DNA of 10,923 bases from CBIHLX01 sp966210935 (GCA_966210935.1 CBIHLX010000025.1:1-10923); one strand, 5' to 3'. Counted from the first letter of the stretch, positions 1 through 6,428 are shown. Made by a program: numbers and translations. The notes: a model not told the origin generated them from the letters alone.

Positions 1-3
1 CAT
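1..3 (-). CDS. Start codon of a gene leaving the window on the left (product unknown)
   Basis: Only the ATG (bases 3 to 1, minus strand) is visible, so nothing can be said about the product. It is called because a TATAAT hexamer (16 to 11) lies 7 nt upstream with a TTGCTC -35-like element 18 nt further up. Several complete genes here show the same -10-to-ATG geometry. The call is an inference from that pattern and depends on an open frame beyond base 1. Confidence 0.45.
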
Positions 4-10
4 AAGCGTT

Positions 11-40
11 ATTATACGCCGCTAGGTGAGCGCTGAGCAA
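11..40 (-). promoter_or_regulatory. Promoter for the off-window minus-strand gene
   Basis: On the minus strand TTGCTC (40-35) is followed after 18 nt by a perfect TATAAT (16-11). Seven nucleotides then separate it from an ATG at 3-1. The predicted transcription start falls 0-1 nt before that ATG, so the mRNA would be leaderless. The promoter lies just beyond the stop of the kinase gene on the same strand (44-46). Confidence 0.6.
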
Positions 41-43
41 GTG

Positions 44-613
44 CTAGAAGTCGATATCTTGAACGACCGCGGTAATACGCTCGTGGAGAAGCTCAAGGTT
101 GCCGTCGTTGACGATGTAATGATCGGCGATAGCAATAGGGCCGCCCTTTTCAAGGTTTTCAATTTCCGACCAGTCTCGCTCGGCTGCTTCGGTGGCGGTA
201 AACGGTCGCTTTGGGCGGTTGGCGAGACGATGATGGCGAAGATGTTTTGGTGCAACGATAGCAACTACGTGGAGCTCGCCTGGGAACTCATGCTTCAAGA
301 GCTTGTATTCGGTCCAGGTGTAAAGCCCGTCGAGTACAATACGGTGTTGACCGGCATTAATGAGGTTGTGAACTTGCTCAATAGCTCGTTTTACGACGAA
401 ATCTTTTCCTTCTTTGGCGCGAATTTCTTCGCGGAACTGCTGCTGACTTTCAGGGGTAATTTCTATGCCGGCCTCGTTCATAGCCTCATAGATAATGCCG
501 CCGAGATAGACTTTTGGGTAGCCATTGTTGGTGAAGTGCTCGACTGCCGAGCTCTTGCCGCTGCCGGATAGGCCGACAAAAGCGATGATTTTGACGTTTT
601 CGTGATGATTCAT
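44..613 (-). CDS. P-loop nucleotide kinase, dephospho-CoA kinase/UPF0200-like
   Basis: A 189-residue cytoplasmic NTPase. The Walker A motif GLSGSGKS is at residues 14-21, after a hydrophobic strand (IIAFV). A second strand ends in an Asp (IVLDGLY), and a basic lid-like segment (RLANRPKRPF) precedes an RD..E stretch and the C-terminal pattern ADHYIVNDG. In dephospho-CoA kinase and archaeal UPF0200-type proteins this last part is the 'RD..E..G....AD..I.N.G' signature. It probably phosphorylates a small metabolite or nucleotide, but the substrate cannot be read from sequence. The start at 613 is preferred over 655 because a TGC-TATACT extended -10 lies 7 nt upstream and the family's first strand begins right after it. 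The gene is divergent from the pilin gene at 695. It ends in TAG. The antisense frame across it is a shadow. Confidence 0.8.
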   Translation of the reverse strand: MNHHENVKIIAFVGLSGSGKSSAVEHFTNNGYPKVYLGGIIYEAMNEAGIEITPESQQQFREEIRAKEGKDFVVKRAIEQVHNLINAGQHRIVLDGLYTWTEYKLLKHEFPGELHVVAIVAPKHLRHHRLANRPKRPFTATEAAERDWSEIENLEKGGPIAIADHYIVNDGNLELLHERITAVVQDIDF

Positions 614-620
614 TCCTTTT

Positions 621-629
621 AGTATAGCA
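621..629 (-). promoter_or_regulatory. Extended -10 promoter of the kinase gene
   Basis: Minus-strand TGC followed by TATACT (626-621) is an extended -10 element. Seven nt (AAAAGGA) separate it from ATG at 613, so transcription should begin about 0-1 nt before the start codon. The AAGGA string would lie upstream of the transcript's 5' end or abut the ATG, so it is unlikely to work as a Shine-Dalgarno site. No convincing -35 is seen. Confidence 0.65.
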
Positions 630-657
630 AAGTGCTTGTGGTGGCACCGTAGCACAA

Positions 658-686
658 TTGACCCTAGTGCGTAGACGCGGTATAAA
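658..686 (+). promoter_or_regulatory. Promoter of pilin-like gene 1
   Basis: TTGACC (658-663), a 17-nt spacer and TATAAA (681-686) form a near-consensus housekeeping promoter. The ATG at 695 follows the -10 by 8 nt, predicting a leader of about 2 nt. An AAAGG string (688-692) lies only 2 nt before the ATG, too close for normal Shine-Dalgarno use. The promoter is divergent from the kinase promoter at 621-629. Confidence 0.75.
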
Positions 687-694
687 TAAAGGTA

Positions 695-1273
695 ATGAAG
701 AAGGTGGGCGTACGCGGGTTTACTATTGTCGAATTATTGATCGTGATTGTGGTGATCGCGATTCTCGCGGCTATTACCATTGTAGCCTTCAATGGCATTC
801 AGGAGCGCGCGCACTCGGGTAGTATGTCCTCTCAAGCAGCGGCTTACATTAAGGCTTTGAAGCTATGGGAGGCTGATCTGGATGGGCGCCCAAATGTGAG
901 CTCGTGTATTGCGCCGGCATCGGCAATAACGGGCGGTGTTTGTCCAAGTTCTGACGCCTGGAATACCAATACGACCTACGATACTGCATTTAACCAGACG
1001 CTCGCGACATACTCTGGTGTCGCAACGCCGCAAGCCAGTAAGTATGGCAACAATAATCCAGCCGGCCACATGTGGTATCACTCCAATTATTATGGTGATG
1101 GTCGCTCGGTGCTGTATTTTGCCGTCGGACCAAATAGCGACTGTGGGGTGGGTAACGTGCTCTCGCCGACACCAGGCTACGACAACATGACCCTGACCGG
1201 CGCGAAGTTCACGCAGCGTATGTCAGGTTACACTCGCTGCATCATCGAGGTTAGCACCTACCGGCTTAGTTAA
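695..1273 (+). CDS. Type IV pilin-like protein 1
   Basis: A 192-residue prepilin-like protein. A short basic leader (MKKVGVRG) ends in a canonical prepilin peptidase site, G8 before F9, giving mature FTIVE with the conserved Glu5 (E13). A hydrophobic alpha1 helix (residues 14-31) follows, then NGIQERA and a long soluble domain (about 40-192). The soluble domain has four cysteines (C71, C83, C150, C182), enough for two disulfides, and is rich in Asn, Tyr, Gly and Ser. It is expected in the membrane and, after processing, in a type IV pilus-like fibre, where it may be a major or minor pilin or pseudopilin. No assembly ATPase, peptidase or platform gene is adjacent. It shares its N-terminal core with the pilin at 8233 but not its C-terminal domain. 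It ends in TAA, 17 nt before polA. Confidence 0.9.
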   Translation: MKKVGVRGFTIVELLIVIVVIAILAAITIVAFNGIQERAHSGSMSSQAAAYIKALKLWEADLDGRPNVSSCIAPASAITGGVCPSSDAWNTNTTYDTAFNQTLATYSGVATPQASKYGNNNPAGHMWYHSNYYGDGRSVLYFAVGPNSDCGVGNVLSPTPGYDNMTLTGAKFTQRMSGYTRCIIEVSTYRLS

Positions 1274-1275
1274 GG

Positions 1276-1284
1276 TGTTATACT
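1276..1284 (+). promoter_or_regulatory. Extended -10 promoter of polA
   Basis: TGT followed by TATACT (1279-1284) is an extended -10 box, 3 nt after the pilin stop codon. Exactly 6 nt separate it from the polA ATG at 1291, which puts the predicted +1 on the A of the start codon. No good -35 is seen at 16-18 nt. There is no Shine-Dalgarno sequence. Confidence 0.7.
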
Positions 1285-1290
1285 GGGCCT

Positions 1291-3819
1291 ATGAAGCGCC
1301 TAGTAGTTATTGACGGAAAATCTGTATTTTATCGAGGCTACTATGCAATGCCGGGACTCACGACACGCGATGGTACGCCAACGGGTGGTGTCTTTGGTTT
1401 TGCGAGCTTGGCGCTAGAGCTTATGAAAAAGCTCGACCCCGACTATGTGGCCGTTGCGTGGGATAAAAAAGGAACGAGTATTCGCCGCCGCCGTGAGATT
1501 TACCCGGAATATAAAGCCGGTCGCAAGTCGCCACCGGAAGACTTCTTTGCCCAGATTCCCATACTGCATCAACTGCTCGATGCCTTTGGGTGGCCGCTTT
1601 ACGAGTGTGACGATTACGAGGCTGATGATATCATGGGCGTCCTTGCGGACAAGGCGAGTAAAGAGGGAATTGAAACCTGCCTCATTACTAGCGACCTTGA
1701 TATGCTGCAGCTAGTCGGACCACTCACGCATGTCTATGCACTTAAGTCGGGTCTGACAAACATTGAGCAGTTTGATGTCGGTTACTTTGAAAACAAATAC
1801 GGCCTGTCAGTACACCAGTTCCTCGATCTCAAGGCGCTTAAGGGCGACTCATCGGATAATCTCCCAGGTGTGCCAGGTGTCGGTGAGAAAACCGCGACGA
1901 CCTTACTCCAGGAGTACGGCACGCTCGATGAAATATACGTCCACCTGGACGCGATTAAGCCGACAGTCGCTAAGAAGCTTGAAGCAGGCAAGGAGCTTGC
2001 GTATCTCAGTAAGAAAGTCGGCGAGATCTGGCTTGATGCCCCTGTGGCGCTCGATCTAGAGGCCACGAACGCTCGAGAGCTCGATACGGTTAAACTGGCG
2101 AGTCTCTTAAAGGATCTGGAGTTTACGTCACTTCTTCGTCGTCTGCCGACTCATATGCAGCAGACGGCCGAAGCAAAAACAGTCACCCGCGCGGCGGCGC
2201 TCAAAGAAGTCGCATGGCCGACAACGCTACAAATCGAGGGCGAGAGCCCAGTGCTGGTTCATTTGGCGGAGGACCGTGTCTATATATCCACGAGCCGTAC
2301 AGAATTTATGAGTAGTGATCTGACGAGTATCGATAGCGCAACATGGCGGGCTCTGGAGTTTGCTAATGTGATTGCTTTTGATGGCAAGGGGCTCTACCAT
2401 GCGGCCGACAAGCAGGGAGTGGCAGTGCAGTTTGATCGGCTACACGACTTAGCGGTGGCGGCATTTTTGCTCGATCCACTGGCGCGTGATCGTACACTGA
2501 GCGGCCTTACCGATTGGAACGAAGGGGATGACTACGGTCAGCTCCTAGCCGAACTGTGGCGAGTTTATGACGAACAGCAGACACGCTTTGAGGCGGAGCC
2601 GAAATTAGCAACTGTGGCCCATGAACTTGATTTTCCTTCTGTTCGCTTGCTGTACCTCATGGAGCGTCGCGGTATCAAGATTGACACCTCAGTGCTGAGC
2701 GCTATGAGCAAGGAGCTCGGGGAAGAGCATGCGCGGCTTGAGCAAGAAATGTATGCAATGGTTGGCTACGAATTTAATATTGGTAGTCCGGCGCAACTTT
2801 CTGAAGTGCTCTTTACAAAGCTGCAGCTCCCGACAACCGGTATCAAGAAGGGGAAGACCAGCTACAGTACGAGCCAAAAAGAGCTCGATAAACTACGTGG
2901 CCAACATCCAATTATTGAGTTAATTGAACGTACCCGTGAATTAGCCAAGTTGAAGAATACTTATGTCGATACGCTGCCGCTCCAGGCGGACGAGACTAGC
3001 CGAATTCATACAACGTTCAATCAGGACGGAACGGCGACGGGCCGTATGTCGAGTACGAATCCGAATCTGCAGAATATCCCGGTGCGCACTGACCTGGGGC
3101 GTCGTATTCGCAGTGCCTTTGTGCCAGAAGCGGGCAATGTCTTTGTGAGTGCCGACTACTCGCAGTTCGAGCTGCGCCTCGCGGCGATTCTTGCTGGTGA
3201 CGATAAGCTTATTGAAAACTTCAATGAAGACGTTGATATCCACATGAAAACGGCGAGTGAGGTCTATGGTATCAGCCTTGATGAAGTGACAAAGTTACAG
3301 CGTCGCGCTGCCAAGGTGATTAATTTTGGCGTGCTGTACGGCATGAGCCCACATGGCCTATCTGCGGCGACGGGTATGAGCTTTGGTGAGGCGAAACAGT
3401 TTATTGACCAATACTTTACGCTGCGAGCACCGATTCGGACTTTTATCGATGCCACACTAGAAAAAGCGCAGACAGATGGCTATGTAGAGACGTTTTATGG
3501 CCGCCGCCGACCAACACCAGATATCAATAGCAGCAACTTTATGGTTCGTGAAGGGGCGAAGCGTGCCGCAGCTAACATGCCAATCCAGGGGACTGAGGCG
3601 GATCTAATGAAGCGGGCGATGCTGCAGGTGGAGAAGAGGCTTGAGGGTAAGGCTGAGCAATTGCTTCAAATTCACGATAGTATTCTCGTCGAGTGTCCTG
3701 AGGGTCAAGCCGAGAAGGTAGCGGCGTTACTACAATCAACCATGGAGCAGGTGGCGCCAGAGCTGGCAATTAAGCTTAAAGTTGATGTTTCGGTTGGAAA
3801 AAACTGGGGCGAGCTTTAA
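1291..3819 (+). CDS. polA: DNA polymerase I (5' nuclease plus polymerase, no active proofreading)
   Basis: An 842-residue family A polymerase that fills gaps and removes RNA primers during replication and repair. The 5' nuclease domain (about 1-290) carries YEADDIM (D112, D113), TSDLDML (D135, D137), KGDSSDN (D186, D189) and the GVPGVGEKTA helix-hairpin-helix. Residues about 300-440 hold the place of the 3'-5' exonuclease. They keep a LHDLAVAAFLLDP-like strand but lack the DxE metal site, so no proofreading is expected, as in Taq-type enzymes. The polymerase domain (about 450-842) has TGRMSSTNPNLQNIP, motif A DYSQFELR (D622), the O-helix RRAAKVINFGVLYG (K675, F679, Y683) and motif C QIHDSILVE (H795, D796). 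Position 626 is Phe where E. coli and Taq have Ile. The start is fixed by MKRLVVIDG and the promoter 6 nt upstream. Identification is secure. Confidence 0.98.
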   Translation: MKRLVVIDGKSVFYRGYYAMPGLTTRDGTPTGGVFGFASLALELMKKLDPDYVAVAWDKKGTSIRRRREIYPEYKAGRKSPPEDFFAQIPILHQLLDAFGWPLYECDDYEADDIMGVLADKASKEGIETCLITSDLDMLQLVGPLTHVYALKSGLTNIEQFDVGYFENKYGLSVHQFLDLKALKGDSSDNLPGVPGVGEKTATTLLQEYGTLDEIYVHLDAIKPTVAKKLEAGKELAYLSKKVGEIWLDAPVALDLEATNARELDTVKLASLLKDLEFTSLLRRLPTHMQQTAEAKTVTRAAALKEVAWPTTLQIEGESPVLVHLAEDRVYISTSRTEFMSSDLTSIDSATWRALEFANVIAFDGKGLYHAADKQGVAVQFDRLHDLAVAAFLLDPLARDRTLSGLTDWNEGDDYGQLLAELWRVYDEQQTRFEAEPKLATVAHELDFPSVRLLYLMERRGIKIDTSVLSAMSKELGEEHARLEQEMYAMVGYEFNIGSPAQLSEVLFTKLQLPTTGIKKGKTSYSTSQKELDKLRGQHPIIELIERTRELAKLKNTYVDTLPLQADETSRIHTTFNQDGTATGRMSSTNPNLQNIPVRTDLGRRIRSAFVPEAGNVFVSADYSQFELRLAAILAGDDKLIENFNEDVDIHMKTASEVYGISLDEVTKLQRRAAKVINFGVLYGMSPHGLSAATGMSFGEAKQFIDQYFTLRAPIRTFIDATLEKAQTDGYVETFYGRRRPTPDINSSNFMVREGAKRAAANMPIQGTEADLMKRAMLQVEKRLEGKAEQLLQIHDSILVECPEGQAEKVAALLQSTMEQVAPELAIKLKVDVSVGKNWGEL

Positions 3820-3846
3820 AAGCTGCTATATTGCAATTTTGACAAT

Positions 3847-3876
3847 TTGTGGTGAAAGTCCTGAGCGTGCTATACT
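3847..3876 (+). promoter_or_regulatory. Promoter of the LPKTG surface-protein gene
   Basis: TGC followed by TATACT (3871-3876) gives an extended -10 box. TTGTGG (3847-3852), 18 nt upstream, is a possible weak -35. Transcription would start near 3883. Unlike most starts in the window, this leaves a leader of about 110 nt before ATG 3995. A perfect TTGACA at 3839-3844 is 26 nt from the -10, too far to pair with it. Confidence 0.6.
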
Positions 3877-3882
3877 GAAAAG

Positions 3883-3994
3883 TATCAGAAGATCACCAGT
3901 GAGGGGGTGATGACTCTGCGAGACATTTAAGCGTTGCTGGAGTCCGGCTATGCGAGAGATGACCTAGCGGAACAGCGACAGAAGAGGAGGGGCT
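3883..3994 (+). promoter_or_regulatory. Structured 5' leader of the LPKTG surface-protein gene
   Basis: This ~110-nt leader contains a 6-bp hairpin, ATCACC (3892-3897) with GGTGAT (3906-3911) around an 8-nt loop. GAGTC (3940-3944) can pair either with GACTC (3912-3916) or within a small local hairpin (3936-3948), so the two folds exclude each other. A minimal open frame ATG-ACT-CTG-CGA-GAC-ATT-TAA (3910-3930) follows a G-rich string. The leader ends in a strong Shine-Dalgarno AGGAGG (3985-3990), 4 nt before the ATG. No known riboswitch class is recognised. The pairings are read by eye; a regulatory role is inferred. Confidence 0.4.
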
Positions 3995-5161
3995 ATGGGA
4001 GAAGGCGTTACCCAGCAGCTACAGCATGCGCTTTCGCGAGCGCAGTTTTATTGGCGGCGTTTGCGTGGCGAACGAGTTACGAAATCATTAGGCATTGGCG
4101 TGGCGGTGTTTGCGTTGGTGCTGCAGTCTTTTGCACTTATCCAGCCGGAGTCGGCGCAGGCGGCAGTGTCTGATCCAAATGACAACATCATTTATCAAGG
4201 TGCTGCAAATAAGGCACAGTTGCTGTCTATTTACGATAGTGGCCGCGACAGTGCTGGCCACACTGATATCAAGCAAATTTACACTGCTATGGGTATTACG
4301 CGCGAGGATCTCGCCAATGCAACCGAAGGGACGTACTATACAGATGACTTCAATGGCCAAATTAAAACGCTTGGCCGCATGGACTGGAAACAGGCGAATC
4401 GTTCACAGCTGACCATTGCCGGTGCTAATACGACGATCTATACTGGCGGTTTTTTGGACGGATATAACGCCATACATTATCCGATGAAGTCGTTGATTGG
4501 TAAACGAGCGGTTGATGGGCAGTGGTTCGCGATTACGCTTGATTGCGGCAACATCGTGTATGTGACGCCGCCACCTGTGCCTGTGAAGAACATAACCGTT
4601 TGCCGCCCAGGTACTGGCGTGATCACTATCAAGGAAACCGAGAAGCAACCGGGTGATGTTGCTGCCGATGATCAAGCTTGTCAGCCAAAGCCTGTCGTGC
4701 CAATTTCAGTCTGTCGTCCAGGTACCGGGGTCATTACAATCAAGGAAACCGAAAAGCTATCAACCGATGTTGCGCCTGATAGCGAGCTCTGTAAACCGAA
4801 GCCGGTTGTTCAGAACGTAACCGTTTGCCGCCCGGGCACTGGCGTAATCACTATCAAGGAGACGGAGAAGCTGTCGACCGATCTCGCTGCAAACGATGCA
4901 GCGTGTCAGCCGAAGCCGGTCGTGACTCGAATCGCTGTCTGTCGCCCAGGTAGTGGCGTGATCACGATTAACGAAACCGAAAAGCTATCAACGGACCTGG
5001 CTGCAAATGATGCAGCGTGTCAGCCAAAGCCTGTTGTCCAGGAGCTGCCAAAGACAGGCGCAGGGGAGACATTCGTTGGGGCGCTTGGTCTTGGATTGCT
5101 CGCCGCTGCGACCTACTTCTACTGGGATAGTCGCCGACTACTTGGTGGTAGCCGCTTCTAG
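3995..5161 (+). CDS. Secreted LPKTG-anchored surface protein with four Cys-pair repeats
   Basis: A 388-residue predicted surface protein. A long basic N-region (residues 1-30) precedes a hydrophobic stretch (31-50) and a signal peptidase-like site, AQA before A57. A globular segment (about 58-195) follows, with YQGAANKAQLLSIYDSG and one Cys near ITLDCGN. Four tandem 37-38-residue repeats come next, each starting CRPGxGVITI and ending CxPKPVV, with two cysteines 26 residues apart that could form one disulfide per repeat. The C terminus is a sortase-type signal: LPKTG (351-355), a hydrophobic segment and a basic tail (SRR...SRF). No sortase gene is present here. The start is supported by AGGAGG at 3985-3990 and by frame. 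A surface structural or adhesive role is plausible for an episymbiont, but the function is unknown. It ends in TAG, 3 nt before the next gene's -35 box. Confidence 0.85.
   Translation: MGEGVTQQLQHALSRAQFYWRRLRGERVTKSLGIGVAVFALVLQSFALIQPESAQAAVSDPNDNIIYQGAANKAQLLSIYDSGRDSAGHTDIKQIYTAMGITREDLANATEGTYYTDDFNGQIKTLGRMDWKQANRSQLTIAGANTTIYTGGFLDGYNAIHYPMKSLIGKRAVDGQWFAITLDCGNIVYVTPPPVPVKNITVCRPGTGVITIKETEKQPGDVAADDQACQPKPVVPISVCRPGTGVITIKETEKLSTDVAPDSELCKPKPVVQNVTVCRPGTGVITIKETEKLSTDLAANDAACQPKPVVTRIAVCRPGSGVITINETEKLSTDLAANDAACQPKPVVQELPKTGAGETFVGALGLGLLAAATYFYWDSRRLLGGSRF
4601..5041 (+). repeat. Four tandem 111-114-bp coding repeats
   Basis: Units begin at 4601, 4712, 4826 and 4940, at the Cys codon of CRPG, with periods of 111, 114 and 114 bp; the last is slightly truncated. 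Units 3 and 4 are closest and share the stretch STDLAANDAACQPKPVV with few nucleotide changes. Unit 1 has QPGDVAADDQ in place of STDLAANDA. Unit 4 has T-to-S in CRPGSG and K-to-N in TINETEK. Synonymous differences among units suggest the array is not freshly duplicated, although units 3 and 4 split last. Confidence 0.95.
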
Positions 5162-5164
5162 TTA

Positions 5165-5193
5165 TTGACCTAGTGAGCTAAAAGTTGTAAAAT
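5165..5193 (+). promoter_or_regulatory. Promoter of the membrane-anchored protein gene
   Basis: TTGACC (5165-5170), a 17-nt spacer and TAAAAT (5188-5193). Six nt (AACCGC) separate the -10 from ATG 5200, so the predicted start site is the A of the ATG. It begins 3 nt after the stop codon of the preceding gene. Confidence 0.7.
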
Positions 5194-5199
5194 AACCGC

Positions 5200-5796
5200 A
5201 TGTACCGAGGTAAACAAAACCGTATCTTTCCGATTATTATTGTCATCTTGATTGTGGCAATTGTGATTGCAGCCCTAGTGTCTATCGGCCGAGCCCTATT
5301 TGGTGGCAGTTCCGAGCCGCAGGCAGTTGATCAGAGCCAGGCGGCACTTCTCGACGTTACCGGCGGAACGCACGTTGTTATGTCAGTGCGTGGACCAATT
5401 GTGGCGCACGAAAATTTCCGCTCTTACCAAGTTGATATTAGCCCGACGAGTCGTAATCTGACGACATACAGCGGCTATGCTGGTCAGCGTCTTGATAGCC
5501 AGCAGCTTAGTAATAATACAACGGCGTATGAAGAGTTTGTTTACGCGCTGAACCGCGCTAAATTCGCAGAAGGCCGACAGCTTGAGGGAGAGGATAATGA
5601 TACGCGTGGTATCTGCCCGACGGGTCGTCTCTATGAGTTTGCGATCATGAGGGGCGATAGCGCAGTTAAACAGCTCTGGACAACCAGCTGTGGTGGCTCT
5701 CGCGGCTCATTCCGAACCAACTTAGATCAAACCCGTACACTTTTCCTCCGACAACTTCCTGATAGCAATCGCCTTGTAGATCGAATCGATTTATAA
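5200..5796 (+). CDS. Membrane-anchored extracytoplasmic protein, family not recognised
   Basis: A 198-residue protein with a short basic N terminus (MYRGKQNR), one strongly hydrophobic helix (about residues 9-30, rich in Ile and Val) and a soluble domain of about 165 residues. Positive charges before the helix and no evident cleavage site suggest an N-in, C-out anchor. The soluble part has exactly two cysteines (C139 in GICPTG, C164 in TTSCGG), which could form a disulfide outside the cell. It contains LYEFAIMRGDSAVKQLWTTSCGG, which reads like paired beta strands, and ends in a polar helix-like segment. I do not recognise the family and assign no function. It has its own promoter and ends in TAA, which overlaps the large inverted repeat at 5795-5840. 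Confidence 0.8.
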   Translation: MYRGKQNRIFPIIIVILIVAIVIAALVSIGRALFGGSSEPQAVDQSQAALLDVTGGTHVVMSVRGPIVAHENFRSYQVDISPTSRNLTTYSGYAGQRLDSQQLSNNTTAYEEFVYALNRAKFAEGRQLEGEDNDTRGICPTGRLYEFAIMRGDSAVKQLWTTSCGGSRGSFRTNLDQTRTLFLRQLPDSNRLVDRIDL

Positions 5797-5840
5797 AATA
5801 ATACCGCGTATACTAGTAGCATGATACGCGGTATTATTTT
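5795..5840. terminator. 17-bp perfect inverted repeat, terminator-like, overlapping the HAD gene start
   Basis: Bases 5795-5811 are the exact reverse complement of 5824-5840. The 12-nt loop (5812-5823) contains the ATG of the HAD gene. The stem has a central ACCGCGTAT core flanked by an A-rich left arm and a T-rich right arm ending in TTTTT, the form of a bidirectional intrinsic terminator for the 5200 gene. RNA ends would fall inside the first seven HAD codons. The HAD gene's own predicted start is 5821, so its transcript would lack the left arm and could not form the hairpin. Confidence 0.75.
5809..5814 (+). promoter_or_regulatory. -10 box of the HAD gene, inside the inverted repeat
   Basis: TATACT lies 6 nt before ATG 5821, putting +1 on the start codon. 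Its first three bases belong to the left arm of the inverted repeat and the rest to the loop. A weak TCGATT (5786-5791) is 17 nt upstream. There is no TG extension and no Shine-Dalgarno sequence. Confidence 0.6.
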
Positions 5841-6384
5841 TGATTGCTTTGGCGTGCTGTATCGCGGAAGCCTTACACACTTGTCTGAACTAGCAGCACC
5901 CGAAGATCGTCAGGCGGTGTACGATCTCAGTCACGCCTCTGATTATGGCTATATCAGTCATGATGATTATTTTCGGCAGCTGGCCGATCTCGTTAATAAA
6001 GCACCACAGGAGGTGGAGGACATTATTCGCGAGCGCCATATCCGCAATGACGCCATGGTCGCACTTGCTCGCGAGCTGCGTAAAACATATAAGGTTGGGC
6101 TGCTAAGTAATGTCGGCCAAGGGGTGATGAAAGAACTGTTTTCGCCAGATGAGCAGCGTGAGCTGTTTGATGCCGTCGTGCTTTCGAGCGACGTCGGTAT
6201 GGTCAAGCCTCATCCGGAAATTTACGAGTACATGAGTCGCCAGCTTCACTTGCTGCCCGAAGAATGTTTGATGATTGATGACATCGCTGAGAATATCGAG
6301 GGAGCGGGACGCGCTGGAATGCAGGGGATTGTCTGTATCTCTGCTGATCAAGTTGAGCGCGAGCTGGCTAAGTATTGTAGCTAG
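5821..6384 (+). CDS. HAD-superfamily hydrolase (subfamily IA-like)
   Basis: A 187-residue soluble protein with all four HAD motif regions: motif I IIFDCFGVL (nucleophile D8), motif II LLSNVG (S96), motif III VKPHPEIYE (K129) and motif IV MIDDIAENIEGA (D153, D154). A helical cap of about 70 residues sits between motifs I and II, as in subfamily IA (cap type C1). The second Asp of the usual DxD, the general acid/base two residues after the nucleophile, is replaced by Phe (D8-C-F10). That makes ordinary phosphatase chemistry uncertain; HAD proteins of the 'FDxxGV' type, such as YihX-like ones, also deviate here. The substrate is unknown. The start is set by the leaderless promoter and motif I beginning at residue 4. 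The gene ends in TAG, 44 nt before mutM, and is probably cotranscribed with it. Confidence 0.9.
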   Translation: MIRGIIFDCFGVLYRGSLTHLSELAAPEDRQAVYDLSHASDYGYISHDDYFRQLADLVNKAPQEVEDIIRERHIRNDAMVALARELRKTYKVGLLSNVGQGVMKELFSPDEQRELFDAVVLSSDVGMVKPHPEIYEYMSRQLHLLPEECLMIDDIAENIEGAGRAGMQGIVCISADQVERELAKYCS

Positions 6385-6428
6385 GTGAGACGCCTCGCTG
6401 TTGCCCAGAAGAAATAAGGAGAAACATT

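Noticed and set aside
26..571. 181-codon plus-strand open frame antisense to the kinase
   Set aside because: It lies wholly opposite a gene with a clear Walker A motif and family signatures, has no promoter or Shine-Dalgarno, and its product has no recognisable domain.
3812..3824. AGCTTT/AAAGCT palindrome at the polA stop codon as a terminator
   Set aside because: The loop would be a single base and no T-run follows, so it cannot form a working terminator hairpin.
3839..3844. Perfect TTGACA as -35 of the surface-protein promoter
   Set aside because: The distance to the TATACT box is 26 nt, beyond the usable 16-19 nt range, and no other -10 lies at the proper distance.
3934..4173. Alternative-frame open frame in the leader and start of the surface-protein gene
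   Set aside because: It overlaps the signal-peptide coding region in another frame, starts without a Shine-Dalgarno, and has no domain.
4601..5041. Tandem repeats considered as a CRISPR array
   Set aside because: The units are contiguous 111-114-bp coding repeats with no spacers and encode a regular protein repeat.
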